Below, in pieces: positions 57,043 through 64,000 of a stretch of 64,000 bases of DNA. The translations under genes and the position numbers were made by a program. The notes beneath the pieces are model-generated. The model saw only the letters and a list, made by a program, of their open reading frames with translations. It searched no databases and was not told where the DNA came from. The stretch spans positions 11,599,298 through 11,663,297 of the forward strand of contig NC_083596.1 of NCBI RefSeq assembly GCF_027579695.1, in the 5' to 3' direction. The first letter of the stretch is position 1; each line of letters opens with the position of its first letter. The DNA is from Neoarius graeffei. Its lineage: Eukaryota > Chordata > Actinopteri > Siluriformes > Ariidae.

Positions 57043-57225
57043 GTGCGTTTACGTTACAGGCATTTAGCAGATGCTCTTATCCAGAGCAACATACAAACAT
57101 ACCCTGCAGAACAGTTGGGTGTTAGGTGCCTTGCTCAAGGGCATTTCAGTCATTCCTGCTCGTCCAGAGAATTAAACCGGCAACCTTTTGGTCCTAAAGC
57201 TACTTCTCTAACCATTAGGCCATGT
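57043..57225 (-). mobile_element. Second tRNA-derived SINE family, minus strand
   Basis: Contains the fish repeat motif CATTTAGCAGATGCTCTTAT at its low end and, at its high end, a tRNA-like head reading on the minus strand AATGGTTAGAGAAGTAG and GCCGGTTTAATTC (B box). Confidence 0.75.
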
Positions 57226-57667
57226 TTATTTTGGCAAACGCTGGCAAAGGTGGAATTTGAATAAATTTCTAAATAGCTGACTATTCGTTTGCATCATTTC
57301 CATATGCACTTATATAATCTAAGACTAATAAATAATGCATTGATTTCTGATTAACCAAAACCATTGATATGGTGAAGTATTCTCTAAGGAGGAGTTTTTT
57401 AATATTCATGGATGGAGTCTCCAGTGCCAGTGCTTTGTAACAGCCAGTAAAAGGACTTTCTGGAGTCTGCATGTTTTTTTTTAAGTCTTATTTATTTTAA
57501 GAAACCAAGAAAGACTGTTACAACATGGCGGAAATAACTGATTACAAGAAAATTTCCACAACATTACAAAAGCTACATATACAGAACGCAAATGGATAAA
57601 AAGCATGATCTTTCATTAATACATTTAAAAAATTAAACCATTGGCAAATCAGTGTGGAACAGGAACC

Positions 57668-57838
57668 CATGGCTTAATGGTTAGAGAAGCAGTTTTGGGA
57701 CCAAAAGGTGGCCGGTTTGATTCCCTGGACCAGCAGGAATGGCTGAAGTGCCCTTGAGCAAGGTACCCAACCCCCTACTGCTCTCAAGGCTGCTCTGGAT
57801 GAGAGCGTTTGAGAAATGCCTGTAATGTAATGCAATGG
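57668..57838 (+). mobile_element. Second tRNA-derived SINE family, plus strand
   Basis: Head GGCTTAATGGTTAGAGAAGC, B box GGCCGGTTTGATTCC, body GCCCTTGAGCAAGGTACC. Opposite orientation to 57043-57225, about 440 bp away. Confidence 0.75.
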
Positions 57839-58654
57839 TATGGTACGAGAGGAATAATCAGTGTTCTCCATGGGCGCTTTTAAAGTGGCGCACGGCCATG
57901 TTATAATTCTGGCCCGCCACCCTTCCTTTGGCCAACAATAAATAAATACGTAACTTCATCAGTATACACCAAATAAATCGTAAAGTATGCGCTTTATTAT
58001 AATTTTGTAACTATTTAACACGCAGAAGACCATTAAACGAATGCATACGGGGCTATCCCTGCGTTACACTACACCGCACCACATTACACTATCTTGACAC
58101 ATAGTAACGTTAGAAGTTACAAGCTACAGCTAGCCAGCAGCTAAATAACTCTGCGGGTGTTTGTAGCGTTATTGTGCAACGGTTACGCTTATCTATCGTC
58201 TTTTCTGACCATATACAGTGACAGTAATCATTAACAACACACACACGTTAAATTCGGTTCTTTTATTTTACGCATGTGTGATTGTGTACGTGAGAGCTGC
58301 ATTTTCTGTTGCTTCACTGTTTGTTTACTGCAGGACTTCCAGGATCCTGGGTCAAAGGACCCGAACTACGGAGCTTTGTGGTGCCAGTCTCGGGCATGCG
58401 CACCAGCTCGTGCATGGATTGGAGTGGTTTCACCCAATTAACATTATGTGTATTGTAAAAAATGTATGCATTTATTGTAATTGGGTACTTTGTTTATGCA
58501 TGGAAGTTCATTTATTTTTCACACACAGAAAAAAATAATTAATTCAGGGATGTGCAGCAGGCGCATCAGTCTCAATTGAATCTCATATTGACGATGATAT
58601 GTACAGTAAGAATGTGTTAATTTTTTGTAAAATGATTTTAACAATGATTTAGAA
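57839..58654. other. Intron sequence, nothing recognised
   Basis: A GTTCTCCATGGGCGC stretch near 57865 looks like a hAT-type end, but no partner end was found. Confidence 0.35.
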
Positions 58655-58779
58655 GAAACCTTTATTTGTCACATACACACTTCAAGCATCCTCTGCATTT
58701 AACCCATCTGAAGCAGTGAACACGCGCACAGAGCAGTGGGGAGCCACACTAGAGCACCCAGGGAGCAGTCAGGGGTTAA

Positions 58780-59461
58780 AGTGCATATCACGGGTAAATT
58801 CAGGAGCAAAATCAATGCAATTCTCCTATTTTATATTAAATTTTAGTCAAATATCTGTAACATTCTGCATTCTCTGCAATTTTTTTTACCTTGCGCAATA
58901 CCAGAAAAATTCAGTTGAAATCAAGCCATCGGAGGCGAATTGGTCCACCTCTGAAAAAACTTGGCATTTGGATTTCCCGGCAAACACTGATTTTCGTGAC
59001 GCCATCTGCGGGACGCCTCCTTCTGAATCCTACATCAGCGCTGGTTTGTTTATGAGAAAACGACCTGGTGGTTTTCTGCAAATTTCTTCAACGTTATCGC
59101 GTAATTATTAAAATGGCTAACAGATGTATCATAGGAGGGTGTAGCAACACCAAATCTTGATGGGATTAGTACTCATCGTTTTCAAAAAGACCGGACAATG
59201 AGAGAGAAATGGGAGCGCTTGGTCTACACAGGTTGTGCACTGAAACCGTGCAAAGCTCGCGCAGCCTGCTGGCGCTTCCGCAGGTGACGTCACGAATCTG
59301 GCTCCAGACTCCTTTGGGATTTTTCCAGACGTGTTTTGTTATTTTATTTTTTTCTGCTGTAGACAGATGGCCTTGTGCAAAATTACCCTTCTGGATGAGT
59401 GTGTAAAGGGACATTCTTTCATATTAAAAAAACCCCACAAAATTGGTCCAGAATATGCTCT
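58780..59461 (+). mobile_element. Kolobok-like element with TTAA duplication and THAP remnant
   Basis: Flanked by TTAA at 58776-58779 and 59462-59465. Ends AGTGCATATCACGG and CCAGAATATGCTCT are imperfect inverted copies. TTAA sites occur with piggyBac and Kolobok; an inner THAP-type remnant favours Kolobok, whose members are known to carry THAP proteins. Too short for a transposase. Confidence 0.6.
59113..59285 (+). pseudogene. THAP zinc-finger remnant
   Basis: MANRCIIGGCSNTKS at 59113 is a THAP start with its first two cysteines (C-x4-C). After a frame change near 59158 the next frame gives DGISTHRFQKDRTMREKWER, which fits the middle of the C2CH finger with the conserved HRFPKD-type motif. 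The last metal ligands and the AVPTF box are not clear. One shift and one stop break it. Confidence 0.55.
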
Positions 59462-59503
59462 TTAAGTACCTTACTCAAGGGCACTTCAGCCCAAGTTAAC
59501 CTA

Positions 59504-60319
59504 GGGGTTGTTTTACAATCAGGGTACGCAAGCTAAAAATCACATTTAACACTTATCTTCAATATCAAAAGGCTTGACTAAATAAACTTGGTTGTTTATT
59601 GTAGCCCTGTGATAGCTCTATTTACCATGCAAAAAAAAAGATGTAGTGATAACGTTATTTTTGGTGAATGTATGGCAATATATGTCATATTTAGCAAAAT
59701 TACTCGTGTCATTTAGAAAAAGTGCTTTTTTTGACCACAGGTAGCTCCAAAAGGGATGCACTTAAATCATTCTTTATACCATAAAACAAATATTTGGTTC
59801 CATATCATTGGAAACATAGTTAAGTTTTAATGTTGAATCCCAGTAAGTTTTCAGACTATTTTGATCAAATTAGTATGCAATTGTGTCAAAAAAAAAATGT
59901 CCTCTCCGAGACAGCTAATTTTTCAATATAAAATAACATATCTAAAATGATTATTTTCATCCTAAAATGTAGTCAAGATATTGGGACATAAATATTAGGA
60001 GACAACTAACACAAAGCTTACAGCCTTAGATTTAAAAGCGCTATGGAAGTCGTGGATTCTGAATTGTCCAAAAAAAAAAAAAAAAGTCCTCTCTGAGAAT
60101 CACTTCATTTGTTTCTCCCATCCCTGCTTAAAGCTACACTTAATCTTCTTTATCTTATAGCAGATTACACAAAACTACCATACACATGTCAAAAAATTAC
60201 CTGAAATCTGTTCTTTAACTTGTCCTTCACTTAAAAACTGGTACAAGACCCAGTTTGAATCAATTTGAATTTTGGACCCCTGTGACACAAACTTTGTACC
60301 CTGATTGTAAAACAACCCC
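59504..60319. mobile_element. 816-bp TIR element at a TA site inside a SINE
   Basis: The 24-bp TIRs, starting GGGGTTGTTTTACAATCAGG, are perfect and flanked by TA. The sequences outside it join to an intact SINE stretch (AAGTTAACCTA then ACTGTATGTCTTTGG). No transposase frame. AT-rich inside. Confidence 0.75.
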
Positions 60320-60466
60320 TAACTGTATGTCTTTGGAGGAAACCGGAGCACACCCATGCAGAACATACAAACTCAACACAGAAAGGCTCTCGCCGGCTGC
60401 TGGGTTCGAACCCAGAACCTTCTTGCCGTGAGGCGACTGTGCTAACCACTACGCCACTGTGTCGCC
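60320..60466 (-). mobile_element. SINE (Mermaid-type) 5' part, minus strand
   Basis: Head at the high end reads on the minus strand GTGGCGTAGTGGTTAGC, with the B box GGTTCGAACCC. A few bases of the same SINE lie at 59493-59503, beyond the inserted element. Confidence 0.8.
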
Positions 60467-60849
60467 TATCCTTTTATTGGCCAGTTTCACTGACAAAAAA
60501 GCCTAAAACCAGTCAGTCAGCTTCATCCACGACCTTTTATTTTTGAAAAGTGAAGAACCCTGAATAATAATACGCTTCAGGACATGCTGTTATTGGAAAA
60601 TCATCAACAACAGGGATTGGCATGGGATTTTTAACCCTCCTGAAGTTGATTGCTCTCCAACAGGATGTCCTGAAGATTATTTTCCTTTCAATTTGTCAAT
60701 GCTGATCATTTATTACTGCTTTTTAATCAAATTATAGCTGCATGGAATTAATGTTGCGTTTCATTCCTTACTTAATGATTGAATGTTAAATGCAAAGACA
60801 GTAGTGTGCTTTAACTGCTTATTCTGGTGATGGGTTTTACCGTACATAC
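60467..60849. other. Intron 1 of the zinc-finger gene, next to the donor
   Basis: AT-rich intron sequence without recognised elements. Confidence 0.5.
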
Positions 60850-61048
60850 CTGTTTTCACCTGGCATGGAATAGCCTCCTGGGCACGCAGTTTTTCTCTCA
60901 GAGTCTCATTTTCAGAGGTAATCCGCCGAATTTGTCCCTGATACTCGGCCAGAGTCTGATCCACAGAGTCCAGGATGTTATCCACAGTCGCCCTGAAGAT
61001 CTCATTCAGAGAGGACTCGAGAAAAGCCTTCAGGTTCTTCGAGTTCAT
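60850..61048 (-). CDS. C2H2 zinc-finger protein, exon 1 (start codon, coiled coil)
   Basis: Starts MNSKNLKAFLESSLNEIFRA and continues as a charged, heptad-like helix (VDQTLAEYQGQIRRI, then NETLREKLRAQEA) for 66 codons plus one base. It stops at a good donor, ACAG|GTATGT (GT at 60849-60848). The leftover base, G, plus CA from exon 2 at 54722 makes an alanine codon, so the two exons fit exactly. First exons of this shape, a short helical region that may mediate dimerisation, precede the finger exon in many fish C2H2 genes. The intron is 6,127 bp. No other coding exon was recognised between them. Confidence 0.85.
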
Positions 61049-61440
61049 TGTTGCAACTTAAACACAAGTCATAAACAAAAGGAAGAGATGGACCCGCTGT
61101 GTTGTGTTCTGTTGTGTTTGACTCCTAAACACAGAGAGACACTTCCAGAGCTCACTGGCTAGCTGGCGAAGCTAAACGTTTGCGTTTTGGTGACGCAGAA
61201 AGAAAGACGGCTGTGTAAAACAAAACCGCAAAAATAATCTAACTTTAAACTTACAAAGTGTTGGACATAAACACTGTATCTGTTCGCATTATGTTCCTTT
61301 CCTTTAGCTTGTGGAATAAACAAAACAAATAAACTGCAGGCGTCTCTCAAGCCTGAGTGGTTCTGTGGTTCTTGGATATATAAACGAGCTCCACTCACTC
61401 TACCGCCCCCTGCGGTGTGGACGAGTTACTGCACTCTTTA
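61049..61440 (-). promoter_or_regulatory. 5' UTR and probable promoter side of the zinc-finger gene
   Basis: Upstream of the start codon on the minus strand. No TATA box at a convincing distance is seen. A GGTGACGCAG stretch (near 61189) is CRE/AP-1-like. Function is inferred from position only. Confidence 0.3.
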
Positions 61441-61461
61441 TTTATTTCAGACATGCAGACT

Positions 61462-61833
61462 TATCTCATAATCTGTAGCCGCTTTATCCTGTTCTACAGG
61501 GTCGCAGGCAAGCTGGAGCCTATCCCAGCTGACTACGGGCGAAAGGCGGGGTACACCCTGGACAAGTCGCCAGGTCATCACAGGGCTGACACATAGACAC
61601 AGACAACCATTCACACTCACATTCACACCTACGGTCAATTTAGAGTCACCAGTTAACCTAACCTGCATGTCTTTGGACTGTGGGGAAAACCGGAGCACCC
61701 GGAGGAAACCCATGCGGACACGGGGAGAACATGCAAACTCCACACAGAAGGGCCCTCGCCGGCCACGGGGCTCGAACCCGGACCTTCTTGCTGTGAGGCG
61801 ACGGCGCTAACCACTACACCACCGTGCCGCCCC
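61462..61833 (-). mobile_element. tRNA-derived SINE (Mermaid-type)
   Basis: Full-length minus-strand copy, little diverged. The sequence after its head, CCCCTGCAGACAACGTACAG, recurs after the next SINE. Confidence 0.92.
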
Positions 61834-61857
61834 TGCAGACAACGTACAGTCCATAAT

Positions 61858-62201
61858 CTCATCTCATCTCATTATCTCTAGCCGCTTTATCCTTCTACAG
61901 GGTCGCAGGCAAGCTGGAGCCTATCCCAGCTGACTACGGGCGAAAGACAGGGTACACCCTGGACAAGTCGCCAGGTCATCACAGGGCTGACACATACAAC
62001 CATTCACACTCAATTTAGAGTCACCAGTTAACCTAACATGCATGTCTTTGGACTGTGGGGGAAACCAGAGCACCCAGAGGAAACCCACGCGGACAACATG
62101 CAAAGCCCGCACAGAAAGGCCCTCGCTGGCCATGGGGCTCGAACCCAGACCTTCTTGCTGTGAGGCGACAGCGCTAACCACTACACCACCATGCCGCCCC
62201 T
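61858..62201 (-). mobile_element. tRNA-derived SINE (Mermaid-type), tandem neighbour
   Basis: Minus-strand copy with small inner deletions. It is followed by CCCCTGCAAACAATGTACAG, nearly the same 30-base flank as the previous SINE, so SINE plus flank were duplicated in tandem. Confidence 0.92.
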
Positions 62202-62204
62202 GCA

Positions 62205-63186
62205 AACAATGTACAGTCCATAATATTATAAAATATATAAATTGCATAAAAAATATATAAAATCTGTAAAATAAATAAATAAATAAATAAAAACAGAACA
62301 CATGAATTGCACCATGATAGGCCATTGACTAGCGTCTGTAATAAAAAATATATATATATAAAAATCACAGCAGAATAGTTAAGACATATGATGACCAGCA
62401 TACAACAGGTTTTTCCCTTTTGTGACTAATTTTGACTCGCGACAAATATCAGAATGAATGATGCTGTGAATAAAAAAGTTCTTAGAATATTCAAGCCATT
62501 TTTTAAGACTACAGATAACAGTTCTTAGTAATTCCTGATAAGACTTAATGCCATTACTAACAAACATCTGACTAGCACTGCTTCTGCGGTTATAATTCAG
62601 TAGGCCCCTAAGGACGTTATTGAAGGCAACACATACAATATTTCTGTAATTAACACGATAATTTACCCATAGAGTACATAAGTAAATGTTGTTACAATAT
62701 GATGAGAATAACTTGACCTTAACAGCATTTGAACAAAAGTAAAATTTTCTGGCAAGTAAATTACCTCGACTGTATAAAGCTCTCTGTTTGCTTTTCATAT
62801 CCTCTTCATCATTAAGATGACTATCAATGATATGACCAAGATATTTATATCGATTAACATAATCTAGGACTGAATTAGCTAAAGTTATGTTGGGTTTGAC
62901 TTCAAGATGTTTCTGATCAAACAACATCAGCTGAGACTTGGTACAATTATATATCACATCGTGGTGCTGACCATATTCAGTACAAACATTCATCAATCTC
63001 TGCAGACCTTTGGCAGAGGGTGCAAATACAACTAAATCATCAGCATACATTAGATGGCTGATTGTGGTACCAGCACAATAACAACCAACAGAAATCTTAT
63101 TCAAGGCATTACTTAGGTCATTCATATAAACATTAAAGAGAAGAGGGGACAAAACACCGCCTCTATTTCTGATTAATACAATCATT
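62205..63186 (-). mobile_element. Truncated LINE with reverse transcriptase C-terminal part
   Basis: A minus-strand open frame (63185-62379, 268 codons) with GGVLSPLLFNVYMNDL and the YADD catalytic motif (HLMYADDLVVFAPS), then thumb and C-terminal sequence such as YKYLGHIIDSHLNDE. The first part of the protein is missing, as usual for 5'-truncated LINEs. The 3' end is AT-rich. The clade is not certain (CR1/L2/Rex-like candidates). Confidence 0.75.
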
Positions 63187-63248
63187 GTCTTTCTGATGAT
63201 TTTATAACGTCACACACAAATTAATACATTGGATTAAAAAAGAAACAC

Positions 63249-63596
63249 AGGGTGGTGTAGTGGTATCGCCTCACAGCAAGAAGGTCCGGGTTCGAGCCCC
63301 GTGGCCGGCGAGGGCCTTTCTGTGCAGAGTTTGCATGTTCTCCTCGTGTCTGCGTGGGTTTCCTCTGGGTGCTCCGGTTTCCCCGACAGTCCAAACACAT
63401 GCAGGTTAGGTTAATTGATAGCTCTAAATTGACCGTAGGTGTGAATGGTTGTTTGTCTTTGTGTCAGTCATGCGATGACCTGGCGACTTGTCCAGGGTGT
63501 ACCCAATGTCTTGTCCATAGTCAGCTGGGATAGGATCCAGCTTGCCTGAGACCCTGTAGAACAGGATAAGCAGCTACAGATAATGGATGGATGGAT
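63249..63596 (+). mobile_element. tRNA-derived SINE (Mermaid-type)
   Basis: Head GGTGGTGTAGTGG with a short deletion before TATCGCCTCACAGC, B box GGTTCGAGCCCC, tail GGATGGATGGA. Confidence 0.9.
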
Positions 63597-63684
63597 AAAA
63601 CAAGAAATTTATAACTTGATTATTACATCAGGCAAAACAAAAAATACAGCCAAATTAATATATTAGATGAAAGATACAACCTCG

Positions 63685-64000
63685 TCTAATCATCTTTAGC
63701 CGCTTTATCCTGTTCTACAGGGTCGCAGGCAAGCTGGAGCCTATCCCAGCTGACTACGGGTGAAAGGCGGGGTACACCCTGGACAAGTCGCCAGGTCATC
63801 ACAGGGCTGACACATAGACACAGACAACCATTCACACTCACATTCACACCTACGGTCAATTTAGAGTCACCAGTTAAGCTAACCTGCATGTCTTTGGACT
63901 GTGGGGGAAACCGGAGCACCCGGAGGAAACCCACGCGGACACGGGGAGAACATGCAAACTCCACACAGAAAGGCCCTCGCCGGCCACGGGGCTCGAACCC
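63685..64000 (-). mobile_element. tRNA-derived SINE (Mermaid-type), cut by window end
   Basis: Minus-strand copy, little diverged. The head lies beyond 64000. Confidence 0.9.

Larger units (their letters stand above)
58655..59503. repeat. Fish interspersed repeat split by a Kolobok-like element
   Basis: ATTTAACCCATCTGAAGCAG to GGAGCAGTCAGGGGTTAA (58655-58779) continues after the insertion as GTACCTTACTCAAGGGCAC (59466), the usual order of this common fish repeat. Confidence 0.65.

Overview
The window reads as a repeat-rich teleost fish genome. Evidence: tRNA-derived SINEs with the Mermaid-type head, many Tc1, hAT and PIF/Harbinger-like elements with clear target-site duplications (TSDs), a Gmr1-type LTR retrotransposon, RTE-like LINE pieces, and vertebrate genes with GT/AG introns. 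A catfish or another otophysan fish is my best guess, from memory of that SINE; this is not proven. There is no CRISPR array, operon or rRNA gene.

Layout. 1-11.7 kb is almost solid DNA-transposon sediment: a YqaJ/SWIM-type element, two hAT elements, four related PIF-like MITEs, a scrambled Tc1 relic and a nearly whole Tc1. 11.71-23.94 kb (copy A) and 40.07-50.44 kb (copy B) are direct copies of one segmental duplication. Each holds a small conserved exon with a splice donor (15664-15822; 42955-43113) and, 3.9-4.2 kb downstream, an uninterrupted class A GPCR coding exon (20074-21003; 47043-47963). Later insertions present in one copy and absent from the other act as built-in age markers. 23.94-40.07 kb between the copies holds an apparently whole Tc1 (24180-25784), RTE-like LINE pieces with a large-TIR element inside, a broken Gmr1-like LTR retrotransposon on the minus strand (about 29680-38800), a Ty3/Gypsy element nested in its gag, and a hAT element inside a Tc1 fragment.

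50.4-61.4 kb is the locus of a minus-strand C2H2 zinc-finger gene. Exon 1 (61048-60850, coiled coil) and exon 2 (54722-53239, nine fingers) join in matching phase across a 6.1-kb intron to give 560 residues. The intron carries a PIF-like MITE, two SINEs and a nested stack that includes a TTAA-flanked Kolobok-like element with a THAP-domain remnant. 61.4-64 kb holds SINEs and a LINE reverse-transcriptase fragment.

The host genes supported here are the two GPCR paralogues, their probable leader exons, and the zinc-finger gene. Nearly everything else that can be named is mobile DNA. I found no undescribed multi-gene system. The most interesting items are the diverging GPCR pair with its conserved leader exon, the Gmr1 fossil with integrase before reverse transcriptase and a SCAN-like gag, and the elements carrying THAP, YqaJ/SWIM and ZBED-type protein remnants.
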